Below, one piece after another: positions 16,306 to 25,171 of a DNA stretch of 64,000 nucleotides (position 1 is its first letter; each line of letters starts with the position of its first letter). Location of the stretch: the NCBI GenBank assembly GCA_030680795.1, contig JAUXUL010000025.1:1-64000 (forward strand), written 5' to 3'. The notes under the pieces are model-generated. The model worked only from the letters and a program-made list of their open reading frames with translations, was not told where the DNA came from and did no database searches. The stretch comes from Anaerolineales bacterium (GTDB taxonomy: Bacteria; Chloroflexota; Anaerolineae; Anaerolineales; Villigracilaceae). Position numbers and translations under genes: made by a program.

Positions 16306-17799
16306 ATGAATAAAACACAAAAAACAATCCAATATATATTTACGGTCATTGCAAGCGCTGCATTTGTGGTTTCATCCTGCAACCTTCAATCGCCTGGCAA
16401 CATATACGCCGCATCCACACCTGAACAGCCAGGCAGCGCTTTCAACCACGCCGTTAATCAAACTCCATTACCAACGCGCACCAAATTTAATCCCGGCGAG
16501 CTGGTCGACTACACTGCACAAACAGGCGATACGCTTCCCGCACTGGCCTTACGCTTCAATACCACCACGGAAGAAATACTTGCAGCCAACCCGCAAATCC
16601 CGCGTGATGCCACAACCATGCCGCCCAGCATGCCCATGAAAATCCCCATTTACTACCTTGCATTATGGGCCAGCCCGTTCCAGATCATCCCCGATCATGC
16701 TTTTGTAAACGGCCCGACGAGTTCGGGCTTCAACACCGCCGCATTTGTCGAGTCGCATCCTGGTTGGTTGAAGAATCATCGGGTTTACGCCAGCGGCAAA
16801 TGGCGCTCCGGTGCAGACATGGTGGATTACATCGCCCTTAATTACAGCATTAGCCCCCGTCTCCTTTTGGCCATCCTTGAATACCAGGGCGGAGCGCTAT
16901 CCGATCCCGAACCGCCTTCAAAAAGGAATCTGCTTGGGCTTTCGCGCAATTTTTGGGAAACTCCTTACCTTCAACTTGTGCTGGCCGCCAATACTCTCAA
17001 TAACGGATATTATAGCTGGCGGCTCGGCACACTCATTGAATTTGAAAATGTCAATCAGATATTGATCAGGCCTGATCCCTGGCAAAACGCGGCTTCTGTT
17101 GCAATCCAATATTATTATGCCAAAGTTTTTTCAGGAAACGAATACGCGCTCGCCACTGGACCGAATGGCCTGCTTCAGACATACGGAAGCCTTTTCGGCA
17201 ACCCCTGGGATGACTCGTTCACACTCATCCCCGGCAGTTTACAGCAGCCGGATTTCAGGCTTCCTTTTCAATACGATCAGGTCTGGTCATTAACCGGCGG
17301 TCCTCACACTGGCTGGGGCACAGGCGAACCTCTCGCCGCATTAGATCTAGCCCCGCCGACCGAAGAATCGGGCTGCGTCACCGTCCAGGGTGAACTATAC
17401 GCCACAGCCATGGCTGACGGGCTGGTTGTGCGCACAGGCTCGGAGGGCCTTGCACTGGATCTTGACAGAGATGGAAATGAGCAGACAGGCTGGGTCATCT
17501 TTTACCTGCACCTTGCAGCAAGACAACGGGCGCCGCTTGGCTCGGATTTAAAAGCAGGGGACCCCATCGGTTATCCCTCGTGCGAGGGCGGCAGTTCCAC
17601 GGGGTCACACATCCATGTGGCGCGAAAATATAACGGAGAATGGATCCCCGCGGATAGCGCTATTCCATTCACCCTGAACGGATGGGTCGCACGCAACGGA
17701 AGCCGTGCCTATTTAGGCACCCTCCAAAAAGGCAGTGAAATCGTCACAGCCTGCGATTGTGGGGACGCCTACACATCCATCCGAGGCAGTTATCCATAA
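16306..17799 (+). CDS. LysM lipoprotein with lytic-transglycosylase-like and M23-like domains, paralog 3
   Basis: A 497-residue member of the tandem family with a shorter linker. Signal peptide ends in VVSSC; LysM-like YTAQTGDTLPALALRFNT; helical region SPRLLLAILEYQGGA, where the glutamate is kept but the following residues differ; C-terminal M23-like domain with GGPHTGW, AALDLAPP, FYLHLA and SHIHVARKYNG. As in the others, the canonical first zinc ligand is missing. The repeat-filled gap upstream and the short leader suggest independent transcription. Role in the envelope is inferred. Confidence 0.8.
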   Translation: MNKTQKTIQYIFTVIASAAFVVSSCNLQSPGNIYAASTPEQPGSAFNHAVNQTPLPTRTKFNPGELVDYTAQTGDTLPALALRFNTTTEEILAANPQIPRDATTMPPSMPMKIPIYYLALWASPFQIIPDHAFVNGPTSSGFNTAAFVESHPGWLKNHRVYASGKWRSGADMVDYIALNYSISPRLLLAILEYQGGALSDPEPPSKRNLLGLSRNFWETPYLQLVLAANTLNNGYYSWRLGTLIEFENVNQILIRPDPWQNAASVAIQYYYAKVFSGNEYALATGPNGLLQTYGSLFGNPWDDSFTLIPGSLQQPDFRLPFQYDQVWSLTGGPHTGWGTGEPLAALDLAPPTEESGCVTVQGELYATAMADGLVVRTGSEGLALDLDRDGNEQTGWVIFYLHLAARQRAPLGSDLKAGDPIGYPSCEGGSSTGSHIHVARKYNGEWIPADSAIPFTLNGWVARNGSRAYLGTLQKGSEIVTACDCGDAYTSIRGSYP

Positions 17800-17943
17800 A
17801 GAGAATGCATCCAATACAACCGCAGAGGGGTTAATAGCCCGTCTGTTGTTGTATATATTGGCCTTCCTTCAGAAGCGTCTTTGCATCCTGTGAGAAAATA
17901 ACACATGACGCACTTTTGCTCTTAATTACAAGGTTATAAAACC

Positions 17944-18249
17944 ATGTCAAAAAAATTTCTTTTACTTTTTGTGCTTATCCTCTCCGCCTGTGGGCAGAGA
18001 CGCAATCCATCTGAACCATTGATGAGCGGCATTGAAGTTCAAGTATTTGTCGGCCCGATGTGCCCAGTCATGCAAGTGAGAGTGGAATGCCCAGACCTGC
18101 CATATCAAGCCACGCTGACAGTCCTCAATACGAGCCGAAAGGAAGTTTTGAAATTCGAGACTGAGGAAGACGGAAGATACATCGTCAGTCTTCCGCCGGG
18201 CGATTACATTCTGCGTCCTGAAAACCCACAGGAGATGCAGCTGCCCTGA
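17944..18249 (+). CDS. Small lipoprotein, truncated by an in-frame TGA
   Basis: A 101-residue lipoprotein: signal peptide with lipobox LSACGQ, then GPMCPVMQVRVECPDLPYQATLTV and DGRYIVSLPPGDYILRPEN (each cited as landmarks), which match small secreted proteins with a carboxypeptidase-regulatory-like beta fold. The frame continues after the TGA at 18247-18249 for 25 more codons to TAA at 18325-18327, ending TQLIVIYDSGIR; such an ending is what I expect of the full family. The gene is therefore probably interrupted by one nonsense mutation (or a sequencing error). No SECIS-like hairpin follows the TGA, so selenocysteine is unlikely. Confidence 0.7.
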   Translation: MSKKFLLLFVLILSACGQRRNPSEPLMSGIEVQVFVGPMCPVMQVRVECPDLPYQATLTVLNTSRKEVLKFETEEDGRYIVSLPPGDYILRPENPQEMQLP

Positions 18250-18331
18250 GCAAGCGAGCAATATTTCACAGTTCTAACCAATCAGATCACACAACTCATT
18301 GTCATATATGATAGCGGCATTCGATAATGAA

Positions 18332-20050
18332 CTACCTGCCCAATTCCTCGTAAACGCTTTCGGGTATATCAGTAGTTTTATAGATGCGGATATATTCCAT
18401 GTCATTAATGACAATGGTTTTTTCAGGCACAACCCCCTGTAATGCGCCTAAAAGCTTTTCAGACTCCGGCTGATTATTTTGCACTATGACATATAAAACC
18501 AGATAATCCGCCTGGCGAATGTCACTTGCAATTTGAAGCGTATATCCTTCAATCAGGTATATTTTCTTTAGAACTACAGTTTCACCGGGATAAAAAAATG
18601 AAAATGTTCCCATACCGTTATACACATACGCGCGAAACTCTCTTGCATTTGACTTCTGTGCCAGATAGTCTGCCGCCTGAGCCAGTCCTTCTCCATATCC
18701 GCGAGTCCCTCCTGAATCCACAAGAGGGTTATGGTACGTAAAATAATAAGGATAGTACGGAATAGTACTCCCGATTTGAATCCCCACAAGCAGAATAAAA
18801 GCAAGCACAGATACATAGGCGCGGCCCAACCCTGCCGATTGTTTTTGTACCCATATCCAAAGATATCCCCAACCAATCCCTGCCAGCACGTCAAAACAAA
18901 CATAACTACTGAGAATATAGTACGGAGAATCGCGTCCTTGCGCCACACCAAACATAAGCATAAAAAGCCCGCCCAGCACAGCCAGATATACAATCGTGGA
19001 TTTTAGCGGCGCAGGTGTTCTTCCCCTGTCTTTTGAGATTAGCAGGAACAAGGCAAAAACCAGTCCAAACCATGTAATGATGGTGGATGAAGCCTCCCAA
19101 CTGCGCAGATACTGAAAAACACGACCCATCCCGCTGGCAAGATTAAAACTGGATGGTTGTAATCCCTGAGTAACTTCCAAACGCGCACCCTGAAAGGCAT
19201 AACTGAAGGCATTGCCATAGATCTCATAAAGCATTTTCCCCGGCGCAACCCACATGCCGGGCCATATCAGCACAAACACAAATATTGCAACTGCCAGCCA
19301 TATTACAAATGTTTTAACCGCGCCCCATATCTTTACGCTCAATGACTGTTCGCTTTGCTTGAACAAGTCAGTAAAAAGGATCAACCCAAATAATGGGATT
19401 ACAACAATGGAGGATGACTTGGTCAATTGCGCGAGACCAAATGCTGCTCCAGAAATCAGCAGATAGATTAATCTACGATCTTTATTGAGATATACCTGCA
19501 TCCCTAAAAACGAGACCAGCACGAACATGGCCAGCATGCCTTCGTGATTGAGCAGGCGTGAATGCCCAAGAAAAAATGGAGCGGTCATGGCAAGCGCAAT
19601 GGCAAGAAAAGCAGCTTTTGGATCAACCAGCAATTGCAGCAGGAAAAATCCCAAAAGCGCAAGCGCGATCAATACTGTTGTTTGAATCAACCTGCTGTTG
19701 CGCACCAGGTCAATGGCTTCTTTTCCATTTTTACGCATGAACTCTTCAAACTTTGGCTTGCGGACATCAAAATATCCCTGCCCGAATCCGCGATATTCCG
19801 GGAAATAGGAAAGCATACCTGCAGTCACAATCCATGTGGTTGTTACGGCAGGGTGGTAATCGTAAAGGGTATTCTCAAAATCACCGTGCGTAAGGGCGTA
19901 ATAATAATTGGAGCCGGAGATCACCCACCACGGCTCGTCAATGGTGACGACCTTGTCAATGCCAATGACATGTGAGGGAACGATCAACACAAGCAGAAAA
20001 AGGATCGTACACAGAATATTCCATTTACTTTTATTCATGTCAGTTCTCAC
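18332..20050 (-). CDS. GT39-family membrane glycosyltransferase, paralog A
   Basis: A 572-residue protein with about 11-12 membrane segments. The first periplasmic loop carries TIDEPWW, the acidic pair characteristic of protein-mannosyltransferase/ArnT-like GT-C enzymes, which transfer sugar from a polyprenyl-phosphate donor to an acceptor outside the membrane. The start is GTG at 20050, overlapping the stop of the upstream gene (GTGA); ATG at 20038 is an alternative. It is a paralog of the next gene (shared VAPGKMLYEIYGNAFSYAFQ region), so both probably act on related acceptors. Acceptor unknown. Confidence 0.8.
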   Translation of the reverse strand: MRTDMNKSKWNILCTILFLLVLIVPSHVIGIDKVVTIDEPWWVISGSNYYYALTHGDFENTLYDYHPAVTTTWIVTAGMLSYFPEYRGFGQGYFDVRKPKFEEFMRKNGKEAIDLVRNSRLIQTTVLIALALLGFFLLQLLVDPKAAFLAIALAMTAPFFLGHSRLLNHEGMLAMFVLVSFLGMQVYLNKDRRLIYLLISGAAFGLAQLTKSSSIVVIPLFGLILFTDLFKQSEQSLSVKIWGAVKTFVIWLAVAIFVFVLIWPGMWVAPGKMLYEIYGNAFSYAFQGARLEVTQGLQPSSFNLASGMGRVFQYLRSWEASSTIITWFGLVFALFLLISKDRGRTPAPLKSTIVYLAVLGGLFMLMFGVAQGRDSPYYILSSYVCFDVLAGIGWGYLWIWVQKQSAGLGRAYVSVLAFILLVGIQIGSTIPYYPYYFTYHNPLVDSGGTRGYGEGLAQAADYLAQKSNAREFRAYVYNGMGTFSFFYPGETVVLKKIYLIEGYTLQIASDIRQADYLVLYVIVQNNQPESEKLLGALQGVVPEKTIVINDMEYIRIYKTTDIPESVYEELGR

Positions 20051-21768
20051 AGATTTGCAAGCGCTTCGAAGATCTCTGGCGGGAAAGAATCGACTTGATA
20101 GATCTGGACGTATTCATATCCATTCATCCAAATCACACGCATGGGTTCGACCGATGAAAGAATGTCGAGGTAAGCCCGGTATTTTTCCGATCGCCCCTGG
20201 TTTGCGTAATAGACAACCAGGTAATCAGCATTTTGGACAAAATTCAATAAATCCTCGGCATGTTCACCATCCACATAATATGGTCTGAAACTGGTGGTAT
20301 TGCCGGGATAATAGTAGGAGAAACAGCCGCGGCTGTAATAGACGAGCGCGGTTGAATCTTTTGCGTTTGGCAGTTCAGCGAGATATTGCGCAGCGAGTTC
20401 AAGTCCCTCGCCATAAGGAAATTGGGGGAAGTTTTTATTTTCACTTAGACTATATGAGAGGGGATTACGGTAGGTAAAGTAATATGGGTAGTAGGAAACT
20501 GCGCTCCATATTTGAAAAAACAACAATACGAACAAACCAGCATACTGCATTTGTCCCTGATTGGATGTAAAACGATTGTCAAGCCATTCGATCAGATTGA
20601 ACCAACCCAGCCCTGCCAGCAGATTTAATGCAAGATAACTGGAGAGAATGTAGTGCGGGGAATTGCGTCCCTGGGCGATACCGATCATGAAGATGAATGC
20701 CGCTGCGGTGGTCAGCATCAGGGTAAATAACTGCCTGTTTGGCCGCACCAGCTCACGGCGGGGTGTGAACGGCAGGGAAAATCCAAACAGGATGCCGAGC
20801 CATGTCAACGGAGTTGTCCTCCAGAAAAGCACTTTTGTCACTTCCCTAATCCCAACCAGGTTTGTATTGAGGTTGAATTGAGAGACACTCAACTGCTCAG
20901 TGACTTTGAGACGCGCGCCTTGAAAGGCATAGCTGAAGGCGTTGCCATATACTTCGTAAAGCATTTTCCCAGGCGCGACCCACATGCCGGGCCAAAATAC
21001 AAAGTAGGTGACAATTAAGATAATGATCCACAGGAGGAATATTTTTGTGTTGCTGGTCAACGCTCTTAATATTCCATTTTGCCGTTCCTGGAATATTTGG
21101 GTCAACAACAAAACACCGATTGGGGCAAGCATTGCAATGGCAGATGATTTTGTAAGTTGAGCCAACCCCGCTGCAATCCCTGATATTAATAAAAATACAT
21201 ATTTGCGGCCTTGTGAAAGGTAAATGACAAAAGCCAGCAGGGAGACGACCACGAATAATGAAAGCATGGCTTCATGGTCGAGCAGGCGTGATTGACCAAG
21301 GAAGAACGGATCGAATGAAGCGATGAGAACAGCAAACGCGGCGGGAAGTTTTGGAATAAGTCTTTGCAATAAATAATATAAGATGATAAATAAAGCAGCA
21401 ACCAACATGACTTGAATTAAACGCGCGATTTGCAGCAAGACAAGCGGGTCTTGACCGTGTTGATACATGAACGGATCAAGTCTGCCTTTTTCATAATCGA
21501 GATAACCCTGACCAAAGCCGCGGTATTCAGGGAAATAAATCAACATGGCAAAGCTGATGATCCACATGGTGGTCACGGCGGGTTGATATTCATAGACCGT
21601 ATTTTGAAATTCCCTCTGCCCAAGCGCATAATAAAAATTTGCACCCTGGCTTAACCAGGCTGGTTCATCGAGGGTTACAAAGGAACCAAGCGCAGGGAGG
21701 CGGGGAATTAACAACGCGGCTGTCAAAACAATGTAAATAATTGGGGAAATAAAATTTTTACGATCCAT
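20047..21768 (-). CDS. GT39-family membrane glycosyltransferase, paralog B
   Basis: A 573-residue GT-C enzyme with TLDEPAWLSQGANFYYAL in the first loop (acidic pair retained) and about 12 membrane segments. It shares long stretches with paralog A and is the first gene of the two-gene unit, joined by a GTGA overlap. Upstream on the minus strand a TATAAT (21776-21781) lies seven bases before the ATG, suggesting a leaderless transcript. Polyprenyl-linked sugar donor is inferred from the family. Confidence 0.8.
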   Translation of the reverse strand: MDRKNFISPIIYIVLTAALLIPRLPALGSFVTLDEPAWLSQGANFYYALGQREFQNTVYEYQPAVTTMWIISFAMLIYFPEYRGFGQGYLDYEKGRLDPFMYQHGQDPLVLLQIARLIQVMLVAALFIILYYLLQRLIPKLPAAFAVLIASFDPFFLGQSRLLDHEAMLSLFVVVSLLAFVIYLSQGRKYVFLLISGIAAGLAQLTKSSAIAMLAPIGVLLLTQIFQERQNGILRALTSNTKIFLLWIIILIVTYFVFWPGMWVAPGKMLYEVYGNAFSYAFQGARLKVTEQLSVSQFNLNTNLVGIREVTKVLFWRTTPLTWLGILFGFSLPFTPRRELVRPNRQLFTLMLTTAAAFIFMIGIAQGRNSPHYILSSYLALNLLAGLGWFNLIEWLDNRFTSNQGQMQYAGLFVLLFFQIWSAVSYYPYYFTYRNPLSYSLSENKNFPQFPYGEGLELAAQYLAELPNAKDSTALVYYSRGCFSYYYPGNTTSFRPYYVDGEHAEDLLNFVQNADYLVVYYANQGRSEKYRAYLDILSSVEPMRVIWMNGYEYVQIYQVDSFPPEIFEALANL

Positions 21769-22364
21769 GAGGAAAATTATACCAAAGACATTCTTTACGC
21801 CTGCACCACCATAGTAACATTTTATCTTGATGCATTACGTATTTACGAAAAAAAGCATTTGCTGCCAGATGATATAAGAAATCAGATAATTTCTTCGTCA
21901 TCTTCTCAAGTTTATAATGTAATCTTGACGAACTAAATCCAGCCAATTGCTCAAAGGGAAAATGCCAACGCGCGGACCGAAGGGCACGCCCTAAGAACTC
22001 CAACTGATCACAGACTGGATCAATCAAGGTGCAATGAATCACTGAAAAAGGTGACTGTCATCATAATTGATGAGGTGGAGAAAATATGGTTTAACCCTCT
22101 CGGGATATAGGTCACAATTGGAAGGGTTTATAAGTCGTCATTGCTTAAACCAGCGACTTTCAACAAATGATGTAACAAGCCAACCTTAAGCGAGTTGAAC
22201 ATCCACCGACAAACAACCTTCGATTGCCTCATAAAGATTTACAATTTGATATGATGGTTGCGAGGGCTGGTCGCGTAGGCGGCGTTCTTCCCCCGTATCG
22301 AAAATTGTTGATGGACATGCGACTCAGTTGTCAAACTCCCCATGCAGCCCACAAGCCAAAAGCC
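21769..22364. other. About 600 bases without a convincing gene
   Basis: AT-rich spacer between divergent genes. Short open frames on both strands have no recognisable protein features or ribosome sites. It contains aaggtgactgtca at about 22047-22060, which matches one arm of the hairpin at 30427-30464. I see no tRNA or stable RNA structure. Confidence 0.5.
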
Positions 22365-22412
22365 TTGACACCGGTTTCTTCCCGTCGTAAAATACGATTA
22401 ATCGGATTAATC
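22365..22412 (+). promoter_or_regulatory. Promoter and tandem GATTAATC operator for the GntR-korAB unit
   Basis: TTGACA (22365-22370), a 17-base spacer and TAAAAT (22388-22393) make a near-consensus sigma-70 promoter. Two copies of the palindrome GATTAATC (22396-22403 and 22405-22412) cover the expected transcription start, a good place for autorepression by the regulator encoded at 22420. Confidence 0.7.
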
Positions 22413-22419
22413 AAACTAT

Positions 22420-23100
22420 ATGCTGCGCGAACGTGTTTCCCCCAACATTTCTGAGTTTTTACGCTATCTTGCCGCTCACCCGGAGGCAGAGGATAACCTA
22501 CCTCCTTTAACCGAACTCAGCCGCGAGCTGGGCCTTGGCGTGGCTGCGCTCCGTGAACAGCTGGAGGTGGCGCGTGCGCTTGGGCTTGTAGAAGTCAAGC
22601 CGCGGGTCGGAATGAGGCGCAAGCCTTTCACCTTCGCGCCAGCCGTTTTGAAAAGTCTCGATTATGCCATCGCGTTAAACAAAGATCATTTCATCGCCTT
22701 CGCAGATCTGCGCCAGCATATCGAAACCGCATACTGGCACGAGGCCGTTAAATTACTCACCCCTGAAGATCACAACGCTTTGCAGGAACTTCTGGCACGT
22801 GCCTGGAAAAAATTGCGCGGCACGCCCATTGAAATTCCCCACCCCGAACATCGCGAATTACATCTCACCATTTATCGCCGATTGGACAATCCTTTTGTGA
22901 CAGGCTTGCTTCAATCTTATTGGGAAGCCTATGAATCCGTGGGCTTGAACTTCTTTACCGATTACAACTACCTGACCGAAGTCTGGAATTACCATCAACA
23001 AATGGTTGATGCCATTAGCTCAAACGATGTGGAAGCGGGCTACAAAGCCCTCTCCGAACACACTGATCTCATCCACCAAATAATTTCTTCGTCTCAATGA
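22420..23100 (+). CDS. GntR-family regulator, FadR-like (FCD domain)
   Basis: A 226-residue regulator with an N-terminal winged helix (PPLTELSRELGLGVAALREQ, about 25-60) and a C-terminal all-helical FCD domain. The expected metal/ligand histidines are visible in HPEHRELHLTIY, WNYHQQMVDAI and LSEHTDLIHQ. FCD regulators sense carboxylic acids or related metabolites. It precedes KorA with an ATGA-type junction at 23097-23100, so it very likely controls the 2-oxoacid:ferredoxin oxidoreductase through the GATTAATC repeats at its own promoter. Confidence 0.85.
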   Translation: MLRERVSPNISEFLRYLAAHPEAEDNLPPLTELSRELGLGVAALREQLEVARALGLVEVKPRVGMRRKPFTFAPAVLKSLDYAIALNKDHFIAFADLRQHIETAYWHEAVKLLTPEDHNALQELLARAWKKLRGTPIEIPHPEHRELHLTIYRRLDNPFVTGLLQSYWEAYESVGLNFFTDYNYLTEVWNYHQQMVDAISSNDVEAGYKALSEHTDLIHQIISSSQ

Positions 23101-23120
23101 CGAATCCAACGAGGAGTTCC

Positions 23121-25073
23121 ATGAATAAAATTGTGAACGATTTTTCGATCACCGTTGGCACAAAGAACGGCTCAGGCAGTTCCACCGCCAACAACACCAT
23201 CCTGCGATCCATTTTCAAGATGGGCATCCCTGTTTCAGGCAAGAACCTTTTTCCTTCCAATATTCAAGGCTTGCCAACCTGGTACACCATCCGTGTCAAT
23301 AAAGATGGATTCATAGCGCGGCAGGATACCAACGACATCGTCATCGCGATGAACCCCGACTCGTTCACGCGCGACCTGGCATCTGTTACGCCGGGTGGGG
23401 CATTTTTCTACTCTGACGATATCCGCCAGCCCGTCACGCGCGTGGACATTTCCATCTACCCCATGCCGGTCAAAACCATTGTCAAGAACGACCCGAATGT
23501 GCCGACAGATTTTCGTGACCTGGTCGGCAACATGGTCTACGTGGGCGTGCTTGCCCAAATGATCAACATGGATTTGGACAAGATCCTGGCCGCGCTGACC
23601 TTCCATTTCAAGGGCAAGCAAAAACCGATTGACATGAACTTCAACGCCTTGAAAGCCGGCGCAGAATGGGCGAAAACCAATCTCGAAAAGAAAGATCCAT
23701 TCCAGCTTGAGCCAATGGACAAGACCGACGGCCTCATCATGGCCGATGGCAACACCGCCGCCGCCATCGGCTCCATTTTTGGTGGAGTGCAATTTGCAGG
23801 CTGGTATCCAATTACACCTGCTTCCTCTTTGGCAGAAGCCTTGAACGATTACCTGCCTGTTCTCCGCAAACGCGAAGACGGCAAACATACCTATGCAATC
23901 GTGCAGGCGGAGGATGAACTTGCCGCGCTCGGCATGGCAATCGGCGCCGGTTGGGCTGGTTTACGCTCGATGACCTCCACTTCCGGTCCCGGTCTTTCAT
24001 TGATGACCGAGTTTGCGGGCCTGGCTTATTATGCCGAAGTACCTGTTGTGATCTGGGATGTGCAGCGTATCGGTCCCAGCACAGGCTTGCCGACCCGCAC
24101 ATCACAAGGTGACCTGACCTTTACACATTTCATCGGCCACGGTGACTCGCACTCGGTCATCCTCCTGCCCGGTGACGTAAGCGAATGTTTTGATTTTGGC
24201 TGGCAATCCTTTGATATTGCGGAACGCGTCCAAACCCCCGTCTTCGTTTTGAGCGACCTCGATATGGGTATGAACCAGTGGATGAGCAAGCCCTTCAATT
24301 ATCCCGAGGCGCCCATGGATCGCGGCAAGGTTTTATGGGATAAAGACCTGGAAGAGATCAAAGGCAATTGGGGACGCTACCTCGATAAAGACGGCGACGG
24401 AATCCCCTATCGCACCCTGCCCGGCAACAAACACCCAATGAGCGCGTATTTCACACGCGGCACAGGCCACGATGAGAACGCGAGATATACCGAGGATTCT
24501 GACACATACATGCGCAATATGGAGCGCCTGAAAAAGAAATACTACAACGCAGCAAAGTACATGCCCAAACCTATGCTGCACTCAATCAAAGGCGCAACAG
24601 TCGGCATCCTTGCCTACGGCTCCACGGAAAACGCCGTGCTCGAGGCGCAGTACCATCTGGACAAAGAAGACGGCATCAAAGCAGATTTCCTGCGCGTACG
24701 CGCCATTCCCTTCACAGAGGCAGTGACCCAAGTTATCGAAAAATATGACCAGGTCTTTATTGTGGAAATGAACCGCGACGGGCAGATGTATCAAATTCTC
24801 TTAACCGAATATCCGCAGTTTGCGATGAGGCTCAAGTCAGTTGCATATCACGACGGGTTGCCGGCTTCTGCGAAATGGGTACGCGAGGGAATTCTGGCAA
24901 AATACGAGAAGGCAGAAGGAATTAAGCGGGAGGCAGTTGCCCTGAAGAAATCGTCAACTGGTAAAACTGCCGCGAAGGCAAAGGCAGTTTCAAAGTCCAG
25001 GAAAGAAACGAAGAAACCTGTCAAGAAAGTAACTGCAAAATCAAAGTCATCTGCAAAGACGAAGCGGAAGTAA
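23121..25073 (+). CDS. korA: 2-oxoacid:ferredoxin oxidoreductase, fused gamma-alpha subunit (KorA type)
   Basis: About 650 residues. Residues 1-195 correspond to the gamma domain (SSTANNTILRSIFKMGIPVSG) and about 205-580 to the alpha subunit (GVQFAGWYPITPASSLAE, TSTSGPGLSLMTEF). With KorB it cleaves 2-oxoglutarate or another 2-oxoacid with CoA to acyl-CoA, CO2 and reduced ferredoxin. The start at 23121 has GAGGAG five bases upstream; an ATG at 23097 overlaps the regulator stop but lacks a ribosome site. Odd feature: the last 45 or so residues are a Lys/Ala/Ser-rich basic tail (TGKTAAKAKAVSKS...), resembling a histone-H1 tail, which is not part of the family fold. Confidence 0.88.
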   Translation: MNKIVNDFSITVGTKNGSGSSTANNTILRSIFKMGIPVSGKNLFPSNIQGLPTWYTIRVNKDGFIARQDTNDIVIAMNPDSFTRDLASVTPGGAFFYSDDIRQPVTRVDISIYPMPVKTIVKNDPNVPTDFRDLVGNMVYVGVLAQMINMDLDKILAALTFHFKGKQKPIDMNFNALKAGAEWAKTNLEKKDPFQLEPMDKTDGLIMADGNTAAAIGSIFGGVQFAGWYPITPASSLAEALNDYLPVLRKREDGKHTYAIVQAEDELAALGMAIGAGWAGLRSMTSTSGPGLSLMTEFAGLAYYAEVPVVIWDVQRIGPSTGLPTRTSQGDLTFTHFIGHGDSHSVILLPGDVSECFDFGWQSFDIAERVQTPVFVLSDLDMGMNQWMSKPFNYPEAPMDRGKVLWDKDLEEIKGNWGRYLDKDGDGIPYRTLPGNKHPMSAYFTRGTGHDENARYTEDSDTYMRNMERLKKKYYNAAKYMPKPMLHSIKGATVGILAYGSTENAVLEAQYHLDKEDGIKADFLRVRAIPFTEAVTQVIEKYDQVFIVEMNRDGQMYQILLTEYPQFAMRLKSVAYHDGLPASAKWVREGILAKYEKAEGIKREAVALKKSSTGKTAAKAKAVSKSRKETKKPVKKVTAKSKSSAKTKRK

Positions 25074-25082
25074 TATCAAGCA

Positions 25083-25165
25083 GGTCAGGCTTCAAGCCTG
25101 GCGGAATTTGAACATACAGGTTTTGGCAGGTTACAAACCTGCCCTACCAATAAAGAAAAGGAGAA
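25083..25165. repeat. Two intergenic palindromes (GGCTTCAAGCC, GGCAGGTTACAAACCTGCC)
   Basis: The korA-korB gap holds caggtcaggcttcaagcctg and ggcaggttacaaacctgcc, members of a palindrome type also present at 34004-34030 and 41969-41994. Confidence 0.6.
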
Positions 25166-25171
25166 AATAAA

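Noticed and set aside
18247..18249. Selenocysteine at the TGA of the small lipoprotein
   Set aside because: No hairpin with a GGU-type loop follows at the required distance and there is no Cys-containing catalytic motif.
21758..22042. Short open frame on the minus strand upstream of the GT39 gene
   Set aside because: No family features, odd composition and no ribosome site; overlaps the promoter region of the GT39 gene.
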